A stretch of 64,000 nucleotides of DNA, from the NCBI RefSeq assembly GCF_018691265.1, contig NW_024881313.1:39363518-39427517 (forward strand), in the 5' to 3' direction. The notes under the pieces were generated by a model. That model searched no databases. It saw only the letters and a list, made by a program, of their open reading frames with translations, and was not told where the DNA came from. The position numbers were made by a program, and so were the translations under genes. The stretch is from Tyto alba. Taxonomy: Eukaryota > Chordata > Aves > Strigiformes > Tytonidae. This document shows positions 23,217 to 35,705 of the stretch, piece by piece (position 1 is the stretch's first letter; each line of letters opens with the position of its first letter).

Positions 23217-23405
23217 TGTATGTTCTTTTTTTCTTCCCCTAATGAGTCTGCCTTTTGCTCGTGACCATAAAGGGGGATTTTTTCCCCATCCCAGTCCTAT
23301 CTCGAACACCAAGCCTGGCTTATATGTCCCTTCTTATTGCCAGAAGAGAAGGGAGAGAGAGTGGTTGCGTGGTGGTTGGCTGCTGACCAGGCTCAAACCA
23401 TGACA

Positions 23406-23410
23406 TCCAG
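23406..23410. repeat. Right target-site duplication (TCCAG) of LTR copy 1
   Basis: It is an exact repeat of the five bases at 22394-22398, directly after the terminal CA of the LTR. Confidence 0.93.
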
Positions 23411-26400
23411 CCATAATCAAATGACACACTGCTCTCCAGGTGAGAGAGGAATCTAAGGAGAGCAGTGGAAAATGGGAACATAGCGGGGCTTGAGGAGGGA
23501 AGTGTAGTAACTATGAAAAGGAACAACAAGGTTGTACTTAAAGGAAAGATGAGGAGTTGGATATCTTTCAATTTTCATTCACTGTACAGAAAGTGGAAAT
23601 GAAATGCTTTTTGAATGTCCTGAACAAGTAATCAATAATTAGCAAGTGTTATCACACTGTGGTAGTTAAAATGTCATTGTGCACGAAAAATTAAATAGCT
23701 CAATGTTTTAACTCACACAGGGGAGGCTCTCTGCAAATTTTTGCCTCATTCCCATGAAACACTCCTCTTCAAATGTCCCATTTGTCCAGAGACAAACTCC
23801 AGGTTTCTATTTGCCAAGCAATTCCCAGACTAAGCCTCATTTATGCAGTTTCAGCAACATTACCTAAGGGAGAAAAGGTTGTAAGATCAGGACATTACCA
23901 GTGAGTAAGGAGGTCTAATCAGGAAGGAAGGCTGTGGTAATGTGGTTAGTTCAATCTTTAATGTCTGGGCAGGTACAGAACAGCAATCAATGAGATCTCT
24001 CCAAGGACTGGAACCATATGTGAAAAAATTACACATACTGCTTCCTTCCCTGAACATCAGTGAGTAGTTCATAAATGCTCTTTACTTTATGGCCAAAATA
24101 GAAGACCTTTACACTCCTGAGATAGCAGAAAGGAAAAGGAGAGGCAGTGACCAGAAAAACTCCCATGACGTGTCGTCCAAACCCATATAAAATTTTTCTG
24201 AAGTATAATTACAATGGTCAGACACCTTCAGCATCCTCCAGCTAACCTTAGCCTCATTCTTGTGATGTACATGAGACACATACTAATGTGACTACCATAT
24301 CGAGACGGGAAACATGAAAATTAAATTATTTATTCAAAGATGTAAAATAAATTAATATGGGGTCTTTAAGATGGAGTCCAGTGAATCTATGTCCCAACCT
24401 TTTTTTCATATTATCTTGTCACATTTTTGAGAAATAAATGTGTTTAAGGTAATAGATGGTGAAGCTCTATTGCAGTCTTGGCGTGGAGGCATGGAAGAAA
24501 TGTGTAGGATGGATGGACAGGTAACGTCAGGCTGTAAAAAAGGGAAATGTTGTAGGTGTGGATTAGAATTCCTGGGTTTAGGAGACTGGGGTTTGTCATG
24601 GAAGGTATAACCATACATGTAGAGTAGACCACCCCTCTAGTGGGATGGCTATACATTAATCATTTTCAAGATGTACCCTACATGACATCCTTGCCAGCCT
24701 GTTACAGCCTGGCAAACAGAGGGTCTGGAACAGGAGCTGCATGTGTCTTGATCTGCTTTGTGATTGTAGTTACTACTACAGTCTGCTTCCTACAGCTAGA
24801 CAGGCTGATTTCAGAATCAATCTATCCAGAAGTCACTGTTTTGTCACAGGTTATTCAATACACCTGGCTCGGTACGTGCACATCCAGCATCAAGGATGAA
24901 AGAACTGCACTGCCCACATATCACAGTGCATAACGCAAGAGTAATCCAGAGGTTAAGGCAAAAAGCTGTAGTCTGTTTTTAGGCTGCATGAGAGGTCTGT
25001 GCATGCTGTGAACACATGCACGTGGTCCAGATTAGAGGCCAACTCCCTGTTAGAGTTATAACCATGTCTCTTCCTTAGCCCCAAGTGAATCCATTCTTGC
25101 TTCATCTTCATACAGTACAGGAAGGTTATTAAATTTCTTCTTAATTGTTCAAGGAGATTGTAAAAAATACTAATGAGTACAAATGGGGTTTCTTGCCTCA
25201 GAATATAGAAGGCTGGTGGTGACGTAATATGAAGTCTGTTTAGTAGAAAAGAGAGATAATGATGCCAGAAGTAATGAGAAAGGAGAAAGTGTTCTCCCTT
25301 GCTGGATGAAAGTTTGGAAAGGGGCATATCTAGGTCAAGACTTGCAGGAGATGCTGTGAAATGAGAGCAAGTGTTAATATAACTGCTGCTGGTTTGTGGT
25401 GAGATTGGATGCTGGTCTGTATCAATCAGGGATGTTTCTTGTGCCTGAACTGTGGAAACAGCTTCAGTCAGAGCTTACTGTAAAACAGGTAATTTTTGGT
25501 TCTCCGGAACAACTTGTTCATGTCGTGAGAAGCACTTTTAATGGGTAGGCAATCCCTCATATGACAGTTTGCAGACTTAGCATTGTCCGTAGGGTGAGAT
25601 TGATCATTCACGGTTGGGGGAATCTCCAACTTTCCATTGGCTGAGAAGTTCCTCTGATGCACAACTGATCCTGCTTATATGGGTCTAGTGCCTTGACTTT
25701 TTTTCTTGGCACTTAGGAAAATATTGGCCCTCCCAACACAGTTTCTCTGCCCTGGCAAGCACCATGACATTGGGCTTCAACACCATGGGTGTGGTCTAAT
25801 TTATTCAATTCTTCTCTTTCCTCTAGTTGTTCCTGAACATTAATTATATGGGGATTGGGGCAGGAGCAGCGCGTGCTCTGGATGCTGCCAAATACAACGT
25901 ATCCAGCCAAGTGAAAAATAAAAAGGTCAGGTTCAAAAGTCTAAGAAAGAGAGCTGTAGGTTTTCCGATGGGTTTGACATCTCAAATGGTCTGATGGATG
26001 TTTCCTTTGTTTGTTCTGTGACCACGCAAAAAGACTATAGAAATGCAAGCAAAACCCATGATCTACTGCTCTTGGCTGATCTGTAGCTAACATATCTGGT
26101 ATTATTTATACTTTTTATTATTACTTATGCCACATCAAAAAGTAGTCCTTCCCTATGACTAGCACCCTTGATGCTATTTAGATATGTAAAATACACACAA
26201 CTAATAAACAACTTTCTTCCATTATTCTTGTAATATCATCTTTCAACAGTGGAAAAAAAGTATAAGGAACTTCAATTCTCCACCCAGAAGTCCACCAGGG
26301 ACCCTTCAAAACAACTTACCTCTTGCTTCTTAATTTGAAGTCTAGCAGGCATAGAGAAAGTATGTCCTCTGTATTTAGAGTGAGTCATACCATGGAGCAC

Positions 26401-26520
26401 ACTGCAGATAAAAGTGGGTGTGGTAGTTGAAGAATGGAAGTCAGGAAACAGATGTGGGTTTTCTGTCTAGTCAAATAGGTTAGCTCAGGGACCGTTAATG
26501 AAGGCCTGGGATAGTTCTTT
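23411..26520. other. Gene-free unique DNA
   Basis: No gene is recognisable. The longest frame (24953-25327, minus, 124 codons) has no domain, and the frames at 24406-24656 overlap one another, as expected by chance. No CR1 or LTR sequence is visible. Confidence 0.65.
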
Positions 26521-26580
26521 AGCTGGTGTAAATTAAGGCAGTCTTGCTGAAGCTATGATGATTTACTTCAGCTGAGCATC
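26521..26580. mobile_element. Decayed palindromic repeat, copy A
   Basis: A left arm, AGCTGGTGTAAAT (26521-26533), and a right arm, ATTTACTTCAGCT (26561-26573), are reverse complements at 11 of 13 positions. GAGCATC follows the right arm. The pattern matches an old sauropsid palindromic repeat that I recall as containing GCTGGTGTAAATC and, inverted, GATTTACACCAGCTGAGG. Three related relics lie at 33254-33340, 35607-35705 and 40119-40314. The family name is not known to me. Confidence 0.5.
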
Positions 26581-28585
26581 AACCCTTTTTCTGTTTGCAT
26601 AGGTCATTTGGAGTCCAATGCTTGATGGTTGTAAAGAGCCAAATCTTTCTATGGTTGGTCTGCCCCTCTTCAAGTGAAAGCTCAGCTTAAATCACTTCAC
26701 TTATATTTCTTCTTTATCTAAATCAATTTTGGTAGTTTTGTTTTGTGACATAAGAGAGAATTAAGGAAAGAGAATAAAAATCCACACCTGGGAGTTCAGA
26801 GGCAGCTGTATCTCCTTTGCATTACTGAAAGCAGACTGCTTGTCTAATTGTCAAAATAAAGAGGCAATTTCTTTCCATTAAACATCTACATTTGAAAGTG
26901 ACTGGATAATTGGTTTCATTTAGGCCATGGGATCAGCACTGGAAGGAGAATATAATGACTCTGAGTTCTGACTTCCCTAAATTGACTCTCCAGCTCCTAT
27001 TTGGGCAAGCTTTCAGGTTGAACTTTTTCATGTTCAGTGATTATCCCATCAATGGTAAGGACACTGGGAAGAACCAAATGAAGAAACACAGACCTGAGAA
27101 GGAAGATCCAAACTAAACAGAAGTGCAAACAGAGCAGCTGGCTCTGCAGAACATTGTACAACTGCAGTCTTTAATTTTTTAAAGAAAATTTTCCACTTCT
27201 TTACTTAAAAGCCACATCTGGCAAACATTGTAAGAGTGTTAACTATTAGAAAAATTAAATATCTTTGACTTCAATTTTAGTTGACAAAATAAATATAAGA
27301 TTTCCATTGATCCTTTTAACAGACTATTGCATTATTCTTTGGGATATAGTGAATTTCCAGCCTATTCTAATCTTATCCAATTAAGGGAAACTAAACTTGA
27401 ATGGCAAATCATGAGGTCTCTCCCTACTTTGGATCCAAAGAACGTTCATAAATACCTCTTGGAATTGCTTTTATCCTCTAGTGACTCAGCAAGTTCCCCA
27501 TAAAAACTGAGGGCCACATTTTAGGCAACATCCTGTGGTGTTTCACATGGGTGGACACCAATGCTGGGACCTGTAATAGGGAGCCTTTGTACTGCCTTTG
27601 CTCCCCTTCACTGACTGTATTGCCATACAAGGCCTTGTATCATGGGGCAGTAGGCGATCTGAATTACTTAATACACTCTTGAACTGTGGTGCCATTTCAG
27701 GCATCATAGTAGGTGGTCTGAAAAGTCCCTTTTTGATGTTGACTTAGGAGAAATAAGGGATGATTTCTCAGGTTATTCTTGTCTGTGCTCCATTATTTAG
27801 GCAGAATTTTTCCAGTTCACCTTAAGTCTTTCCCAAGCTTAATGAATTGCTATGACACATTTCTAAAAGGACTAGTAACCATGGTTTCTGTCAGAGTACA
27901 CCTCATAGAAGGAAGAAAAATCTACCAAAATAATCATATAGTCATTATATTATCATCTACCTATTCCTTCTTTAGCTCTCCTGAAACTATGAGAATCTAT
28001 AAAACTTTGAAAAATCTTAGACATCTGGTTTTATGAAATTCCTCTTGTGTCATGTTGACTAATGTAGCCTCTGAACTCTTGAGCTTCCCTACATTTTTCA
28101 TTCACTCATTGCTCCTTGTCTAGTACATTTTGGCACAGGGATCGCTATTTTGTTCTTTTTGTAGATCTGAATTAGACTGATTTAAAGAAAACTTGTTATG
28201 TTCCACTAAGTCACAGAATCTTTTACAAATTAAGGCTCTGAATACTTCTGTTATATAGTTTTTTTTTTCTTCCCATTTACTACAGTTAGACAATATCAGT
28301 GGAGGTGCTTTGCTTTACACTTTGATGACAACAGCCAGAGTTCAAGCTTTCTTTTCTCAGGCACACAAAAGAAGAAGAATTCATATCACATTTCACTCTC
28401 TTGTGAGCTGGGTGTCTCACTTCTCATTGCGATCAATGAAGATTGGTTATCAGAGTACCAATTTCCTGTAGAAATGTGCAGAGTTTTAACTGCATCTGAA
28501 ACAGTTATGTTCTAGTTGTATGAGTAAGTTTTATTTTTTGATGAAAAAAGATTCAAATATGATGACATATATTAACACCTCCCCT
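26581..28585. other. Gene-free AT-rich DNA
   Basis: No gene, RNA or recognisable mobile element is visible. The longest frames (27779-28036, 85 codons; 26910-27116, 68 codons) have no domain. Confidence 0.65.
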
Positions 28586-29001
28586 GTGAAGCCAGGCTGA
28601 GAGAGTTGGGGGGGGGGGGGGTTCAGCCTGGAGAAGAGAAGGCTCCAGGGAGACCTTCAAGCAGCATCCCAGTGCTTAAAGGGGGGACAGGAAAGGTGGG
28701 GAGGGATTTTTATCAGGGGGATGGGGATAGGATGAGGGGTAATGGTTTTAGACTGACAGAGGGCAGATTTAGATTAGATCTAAGGCAGAAATTCTTCCCT
28801 GTGTGGGGTGTGAGGCGCTGGCCCAGGGTGCCCAGAGAAGCTGTGGCTGCCCCCTCCCTGGAGGGGTTCAAGGCCAGGTTGGACGGGGCTGGGAGCACCC
28901 TGGGCTGGGGGCAGGGGTCCCTGCCCGGGGAAGGGGGGTTGGAACTAGATGACTTTTAAAGGTCCCTTCCAGCTCAAACTGTTCTAGGAGTCTATGATTC
29001 T
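28586..29001 (+). mobile_element. CR1 LINE, 5'-truncated 3' end (plus strand)
   Basis: The block runs from GAAGCCAGGCTGAGAGAG, through TTCAGCCTGGAGAAGAG and GGCCCAGGGTGCCCAGAGAA, to TCCCTTCCAGCTCAAACTG and the terminal TCTATGATTCT. That is the 3' end of an avian CR1 including its ATTCTATG-type tail. Only about 416 bases remain, so reverse transcriptase is absent, as in most CR1 copies. An apparent frame at 28606-28959 is just this repeat read through. A G14 run at 28608-28621 has expanded where CR1 normally has a short G run. It is the same subfamily type as the minus-strand copy at 50345-50712. Confidence 0.95.
28608..28621. repeat. G14 homopolymer inside CR1
   Basis: Fourteen consecutive G replace the short G run usual at this CR1 position. 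The length is also open to sequencing error. Confidence 0.85.
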
Positions 29002-32000
29002 ACTTTCTGAAATACTTTGCAGAATCCATTTAAGATATACTGGTTTTCCATCAACTTTCTTGTTTGTAATTCTTGAACATAAGGGGTTAGAATACCAAGA
29101 ATCAGCTTTGGGACCTCTATTCTCATACGTAATCCCCAGCCACAGCAGTCTGTCCTTATTTCGCCCAATTTGTTGGTAGCATCAGAGTGGCCAACCTGCA
29201 TCATCATTGTCACCTCCAGATACATCCCCTAATCCACTGCTTCTCTGACCACCTTTCCTTGTCAGTCTTATGATGTCAAAATTCAGTTTTATTTACTCTA
29301 CTGAAAACCACCAGCTGTCTAGTTTCCAGTGCATCAGTGCATGCTTAGTTTGTGCCCTTTTGATCCCATAAAATGAATAGACACTTGCACAGGTAGCCAG
29401 CCCTCCCCTATTTTCAGAGATTGTGCCCCAGCTGTACCACTAGAGAAAAAACATCTCTTCCATATTTTGCTGGGGAATGCTAAAAAGCCAAGTTGTCTGA
29501 TTGACTTTCCTGTTACACGACAAACTTACCATTCCTTAGTTTATCCTACTAACGTTTCAGTACAGCTTTCCCACCAAGTGATAGCAAAACAGCTAACACA
29601 GATAGCCAGAACTATATACAGTATTTCTGATGGCACCAGTCTCTGAAAACAACAAAAATTTGACTATATTCCAGACACAACCACAAAAAAATAATTAAAT
29701 AAATTTCTTGAGAAATGTGGGAGATATTGAGTTTGAGGTTATGTGTACATTCAACATTGGTTTGATTGATAATAATTTGATCAGGAGATAATATAAAGTT
29801 AAATGCCAATACTTCTAAGATTCACTGTACCTTACCCCCTTACTATATTATGCTGGTAGAAAACAGACATTAGAAAGAGGCAGCTACATGCAAGAATTTA
29901 TAAGTGACAAAATATTTTTCAGTAGAAATAATATCCTTCATTAAATCAACTAATGATTAGAGTTATCTGTGCTGAAACATTCTGAGGAAAATCAGCATAT
30001 TCATATTTAGAAAAAGAGGGAGAGGAGAACCTTTTTTTTTTTTCCATTTAATAAGAGTGAGATATAAAAGTTTTTCCTTCTCTGAATCATGTCGAGGATC
30101 TCAAAATATCTTTAATGAACAGAAAATTCTTATCTGGTTTGAGACAATGGTAATGTTACTTTAACTATGAATGATAGGTTTTCTCATTTAAAATGTATTT
30201 TTTTAAATGTATTTTTTTGAGCCGGAAATATGAAACTTCCTGTTTTAACAACATCAGAATGAGACATTTATGCAATTCAATTCTTATATTTATTGAAACA
30301 GAAGTCAGTGAGATTTAATTACATGATTTTAATTTTAGAGAAAATTTGGCTTATTATATTTCCATATTTTCCAGGGCAGAATAATCTGTTCTCTAAACCT
30401 CAGTGTAGCTAAGATTTATTACAGAAAGTCTAAGGAGAACTGTCTTACTGTGTGTTTGAACAGTACCTGGCACAATAAGAGCCTGCTTTATTATCACCGA
30501 TTTTGGGCAAAAATGCCCAATCAAAAACCATGGTAATAGAAACTGATTTCATGTTCATCCACAAATAATAAAATTGAACGTAAAACCAGTTTATATGGTC
30601 AGGAGAGTCTCCTTCATCCTTCACTTTGGGCACAAATGGTTCTGTTGGTTTAACGATTGATTTGCTTGATACTGAGCATAAGCAGTTTGAGACGGACTGA
30701 TACTGCAACAAGGGAGACTAGGGTTTGCTCCAGAACTTCAGGAGCATAAAGAAATTGAGTTTTTCTGGACAGTGTGTCTCAGACATTATTAGGAGAACAG
30801 TTGAGGAATCATAGATGGCATTCCTCTGCCCCATGTTATGTTCTGGGGTTCTCTGATGATAATGCGTTGAAACCTGTCAGACCCTTTCCATTCCCTTCCA
30901 AGATCCTTCCACCTCCATGATCATATTGAACTTTGCTACTGAATTTGAACAGTACTTCTGGCTGGTATTAAACCAACACTGACTGGCTAGGCAAACGTGA
31001 CAGAACCCATCACAGACTTTCCCATAGTGTATTAATCCCATTTATTTCTCACCATGGATTATGAAAAGAGTCTCCCAAGCCAACCTTGATGAGATGCACT
31101 GCTTTCATCTAGCTAATTTGGGGATAAATTAATCCCAGTCAGTGACATCTTTGCCCAGATGATACAATCCTAGCTAATCTCAACACTCATCCTTTTTGGA
31201 ATGGAGCATATTCTGGAAAGCAAGTCCATCACATTCACACGAAATTCTGCCACTGGATCAAACAGGCTGTTTCTAATATTACAAAGTTTGTCACCTTAGG
31301 TGAGTTGAAATGGGAATGTCTATGCTTCCAGCATAGCAAACAGTTTTACCTCCTGTGGAGAAATCAAGCCTGATAATTTAGACTTCACCAGCATCAAGAG
31401 TATGCTTGTTGGTTCTTTCCAGATGCCACAAGTCTGATCAAGCCTAAGGTTTGGCACTATCACCTACCTGCAGCTGGTTTGTCTTTATACAATGCACAAA
31501 TTAGCCACAAAGTCAGAAACAAGAAGGTTGTGCAGCATGTCCTGGGGTTAATTGTTGACTTTATCAAAGGTACCACTGATCCTATAGAAGAAGCTATTGA
31601 GTAGAACAAGTGTGAGGAAGAAACCTTAGGATACAATGAGGAAAGGACATGATTCCAGTGCACCTTTCCAGCTGATAATCTTCTCAGTGCCTCTCCTGCA
31701 CAGGGGCAGGAGGGGTCAGTTAGTAAAAGTCAAAAAATATCTTCTAGTAATCCCAACAGATGATCCACCACCTTATTTATCATTTTATTAATGATACTTT
31801 TAACTCTGTGGGTCTCTAGACTCCCATAAGAAGATACTAGAAAAGCTCACCACACCCTCTGTCTTTTCCCAGAGCACTGAAGAAAAAAATAATTATAAAA
31901 AGGAACAAACTAAAAAGATAACGCACACACTGCAAACACAACTAGAAAAACTTTTTCAATCTCCTCTGTGCTGCCTCAGGGCCATAAAAATGGCATTACT

Positions 32001-32396
32001 CTGATTCACTATTCAACTAGTCTATCCAAATACAGCCTGCAGAGAAATCCACAGCATTACCCTCTTCCATTTTCTCCAGGTTTAATTTAGCACATTGGCA
32101 GTGAAGGAGATAGCAGAAAAAGTAGAAAATGATGGGGAAAATAAGAGGAGACATTGAGTCTACTAGTTAAATGTGTGTCTGTGCCTACAATGAACTCCAG
32201 AACTGCCCTTTCCAGAATTCACACTTGAAAGCACTCAAACACACTGAAAAGTCTAAGGTCTTTGTACTTATTCTCACACCTCTTCTTTACCCTATCATAT
32301 GTGTACCACAGGGTTGGGCATAACAACAAAGATCCAGATAGTATTAGAAAAACAAATCATATTTTCAATACTGTTATTCTGGACAGTTTTTTGTGT
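29002..32396. other. Gene-free AT-rich DNA
   Basis: No gene is supported; frames stay below 90 codons. A 14-base tandem duplication (AAATGTATTTTTTT) lies at 30191-30218. A short T run occurs near 30031-30042. No other repeat is recognisable. Confidence 0.65.
30191..30218. repeat. Tandem duplication, 2 x 14 bp
   Basis: AAATGTATTTTTTT occurs twice head to tail without mismatch. It is a small slippage product of no evident function. Confidence 0.85.
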
Positions 32397-32476
32397 TGTT
32401 GTTGTTTGTTTTTTGTTTTTTTTTTTTTTTTTTTGTTTTTTTGTTTTTTTTTTTATTATTAATATTATTATTATTT
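32397..32476. repeat. T-rich low-complexity tract grading into ATT repeats
   Basis: GTT repeats pass into long T runs broken by single G, then into ATT triplets. On the minus strand it resembles a degenerate poly(A)/(AAT) tail, but no retroposon body is seen next to it. Confidence 0.85.
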
Positions 32477-33253
32477 TAAAGAAATGCTCTCAGAGGACAA
32501 GTGCTCTATTTCATTCAGGCACAAATCTGGAAAAAATATTTGGAAGAAAAAGAAAGAAAAATTAAAATAACCCCCTTAAACATGAGCCTGTCTTACAGAT
32601 AGCTTGCCTTTTTCACACTACAATCCCTTCACAAATAGGAAAGACACTTCCTACATCCTTCTACTAAGTGGTTTAGTGGGCATGAAGGGATAATGGTCAT
32701 TACCTTTTGCACTTCAAGCTGACTTCTAAGACAACCTACCTGCACATTTTTCAAAGGGTTATGTAGTATTTGGATACCAAAAAGGCTTTAGCAGCAAGTA
32801 GTCAGGTGCAAATGGTGAAACAGGAGAAGACAAGCTCGCTCACCCATGTATTACACTTCTTTTGAAGGTCACCCTGCTAACAGAATAATACAGGAGGTGG
32901 TGATTGTTCAACCCAGCTAGGGCAGCAGCATCTCTGACTCAAAGTTGCTTATTTACAGAGGAACACAGAGGTGAACGTACAGAAAGAGTTGAACTTCATG
33001 TGATGGAAGATGGTTGCATTGACTAAATAAAACAATTCTCATCCTGTGATACAGTTATTAATAGGTGTTAAGGAACATCAAGAAAGTGGAAAATTCACTC
33101 AATAACACATACATATACACAACAGTAGAAGAGGAAACAGGGAACTCCCTGAAAGCAGATACATCATATCACTGCAGACTTGAACAGTGGAGATAATGAC
33201 TTAGTAAATAAGCAAGAGAGTTAGTCAAAGACGGAAGAATCAAGAGCACTGGT
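32477..33253. other. Gene-free AT-rich DNA
   Basis: I see no gene, RNA or repeat of known type in this stretch. Confidence 0.6.
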
Positions 33254-33340
33254 TTCTGCCTTCAGTTACACCAATGTAAATCCAGAGTCATGTCAGTGGA
33301 GCCACTGGATTTATTCCAGTGCACAACTTACATAAGTGTG
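33254..33340. mobile_element. Decayed palindromic repeat, copy B
   Basis: TTACACCAATGTAAATCCAG is followed about 20 bases later by CTGGATTTATTCCAGTGCA. The cores AATCCAG (33279-33285) and CTGGATT (33305-33311) are exact inverted copies. The sequence fits an old sauropsid palindrome of the form TTACACCAGTGTAAATC...GATTTACACC. It shares this theme with the relics at 26521, 35607 and 40119. Confidence 0.5.
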
Positions 33341-33585
33341 AAAAAAAAAGAATTACCTCCTGGTCCATGGACTGAATGCAGGGAAGATGCAACAGGCTGT
33401 TTTCAATTTTTTTAGTTTAGACACCCTCTGTGGTTTAGGGCATGTCATGCTTTCTCTGAGCCCAGCTTCATCCTACCCACTGAATGGACATAGCCATATT
33501 TCACTCTCTATCTCAGGAGACTGCAAGATTTTGAGGGCATAAATTTCTTCTTATGTAAAAGGACATCTCTAGGTACAGTGAAACG

Positions 33586-33621
33586 TTGATTTTAAGTTGG
33601 GCCTTGATTCTAGGTTGGGCC
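33586..33621. repeat. Tandem duplication, 2 x 18 bp
   Basis: TTGATTTTAAGTTGGGCC is followed directly by TTGATTCTAGGTTGGGCC, with two mismatches. The unit does not recur elsewhere that I can see. Confidence 0.9.
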
Positions 33622-35606
33622 TTCTGGGATTCATTAGAGGAGAAAACCAAATTGCATTCCTAAATTAATGTTGCAGTCCTTCTGACAGGTTCATCCATGA
33701 CTACCTTTGGAAATGTCAGGCTGCTTGTGACCTTATATGAAGATCAATAGTAATTGTATTGATCAGAGTAATTTCTGATTCACATCTGTGTAATTCAGCC
33801 TTACCTATCATTCAATTCCTTCTTTGTGGCTGACAGGACTAGACCAATCTAATCAGTGCCAATAACCCCTTCAATATTGCATTCTCAAGTAGAGGAAGGA
33901 AATATTCTGTCCTTTTATTCTTTTAGCCTTAAAGGACATGTTCTGTTCCATCAGTGAACTTGGACACTACCATTTCCAACCTTTGTCTGAGGCACCTTTG
34001 CAAACTTCAGCTGGCATTCAGGTAGATGCATTTCAAAAGATGGGTCTATGTGACTATCTGAGAACCTACAAGAGGCTTGTTCCAAAACAGCCTTGGCTAG
34101 ACCATCCTCCTCTCTTTCTAAAAAGATTTGCTTTGTTTCTATCTATCTTTTTATAGTGACTATGACACAGTAATGTCCCTACTTTATCTTCGTGACATCA
34201 TGTACAGATGAAACGATCATGGGTTTTCCATGAAACCTGTTAACTGCCCTCAGATTGGCAAAGAAATGTTGTCTGGGGGTCTTTTTGTGAGAATTTTCAA
34301 AGCTCAAATTCTGTTGTTATAGATAGCACAAAACAGAAAACAAAATGGTGATAACAACTCCCCTTTGGGGTTTACCTGCTCTTTAAAACCAAAAGTGTGG
34401 TGAGTCATTAGGCTAAGTGATGTCTTGGCAAGCAACTTATTTTATGATCATGAGAAGTTAACGCACAATTCAGCAAAATTAGCAGGCCAGAACAATGGAG
34501 ATTAAACAAGGCCAGCTGGAAGGCTTGTCAACTCTGCTGCCTGCAGAGGAAGAGATCAGTGAGCAGAAGATCTGGAGTGTGGCCAAATGGTTTAATGTTA
34601 GGAATGGCAAACTTATGCAGAATGACAAGAAAAAGAATTTGTTTATCCTTTCAGACTTCCATTAAAAAAAAAAAAAAAAAAAAAAAAATCCTTGTAAAAC
34701 AGAACAAGTGATGGGGAGATGGTGTAGTTTAATACTATTCCGGAATACAAAGGTTTGGAAGTAGTCAACGTGCATCTGTCAGAGTCTGTATCAGAGAAAC
34801 TGGCTGAGCTATTATGTTTATGGGAGTGATCAAAAGAAAGATACAGTGAAGACAGCAGATAGCAATAACCTTCCCTTCAACGCAAAGGATTTACTACACT
34901 TCCTCATCGTGGGTCAGTGTTGTCCAACACAGTCTAAAGAATTTGAACGTAAAGAAAACCTGCAAAGAAACAAGATGGAAGAGAAGGCATGCCTTTTGTC
35001 CTTTTCTCAGTTACCTACTCAGACTTTCATGGAAGTCCAATCACAAAGTTAGTAATAAAGAGCCAGGGAAAGCCCCAGGATCTGCTTTGAAGACAATTTT
35101 CCAGTACAAAGTGAAAGATGGGGCTTTGCAGTGGTTATTCAGTAGCATTATCTCATCAGACAGTGATTCTAACATCCTCTCATCATCAAATCTCCAAGAA
35201 AATAATTGAATAGATACATTGAGGACTTGATATCTGGCCTGGTTTTGTCAGAATAAACTCAAAGTTATCAGTATCATGGAGGTTACATGTCTTATCATAA
35301 TTCTGTGTCAAACTCCCTGAATTCCTCTACAAGGTCTGAAATCGTAAATCCTCCCTACACAAGGGAGGTACAACTTGAGCAACCTCTGTCTTCAATTCAT
35401 GGGAATAAAAGTATTTTTCTTACTTCACTGTCCCTGCTAACATTAACAAAGTGTTTGTATCTCTTAATAAAAGTTTTACATAATATTTTAAAGTTCAGAG
35501 TTTGTGGGTAGACATCTTTTGTATAAAATATTACTTTGTGTTGGCAGTACCATCATGAAATACATTGTTTTTTTGAAACTTTACTAAGTAGCAGGAAGGA
35601 TATTAG
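33622..35606. other. Gene-free AT-rich DNA
   Basis: No gene is supported. The frames at 34846-35052, 34943-35209 and 35287-35511 overlap in different phases, as chance frames do. The interval contains the poly(A) tract at 34664-34688. Confidence 0.6.
34664..34688. repeat. Poly(A) tract, 25 bases
   Basis: Twenty-five consecutive A. No AATAAA or retroposed body directly upstream makes it a convincing processed-pseudogene tail. Confidence 0.9.
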
Positions 35607-35705
35607 GGCTGGATTCTGCTTCAGATTAAAAAAAAAATAATAACCCTCATACCACTTTATGTAAAAGCTTGTGACTGTCATTGAACTTGAGTTATCTGAT
35701 TGACA
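35607..35705. mobile_element. Decayed palindromic repeat, copy C
   Basis: GGCTGGATTCTGCTTCAGAT at the left and CATTGAACTTGAGTTATCTG at the right match, in order, the two halves of the old palindromic repeat (a GGATTCTGCTCTCAGTTACACC-like left side and a CATTGAACTCAGTGGAGTTA-like right side). The middle has been replaced by an A-rich run. It is more decayed than the other copies. Confidence 0.4.

Larger units (their letters stand above)
22399..23405 (+). mobile_element. Solo LTR of an endogenous retrovirus, copy 1 (ERVL-like, 1007 bp)
   Basis: The element starts TGTCCTGGG and ends CCATGACA, so it has TG...CA ends and short inverted termini. It is bounded by the 5-bp duplication TCCAG. A related copy lies at 55217-56290 in the same orientation, about 90% identical over the parts I compared by eye. 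No internal retroviral sequence adjoins either end, so this is a solo LTR left by LTR-LTR recombination. It is clearly more GC-rich than its flanks. CCAAT lies at 22529-22533, a TATA-like TATTTAAG at 22556-22563 and AATAAA at 23211-23216 followed by a T-rich stretch, giving a plausible U3-R-U5 order. It has a single copy of the internal 67-bp unit that is doubled in copy 2. The family name is not assigned; the ERVL class rests on the duplication length. Confidence 0.93.

Noticed and set aside
28606..28959. 117-codon plus-strand frame
   Set aside because: It lies wholly inside the 3' region of a CR1 element, which is not the CR1 coding region; the same peptide pattern recurs in the other CR1 copy.
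34664..34688. Poly(A) tract as the tail of a processed pseudogene
   Set aside because: No gene-like body or polyadenylation signal is recognisable directly upstream, and no flanking duplication is seen.
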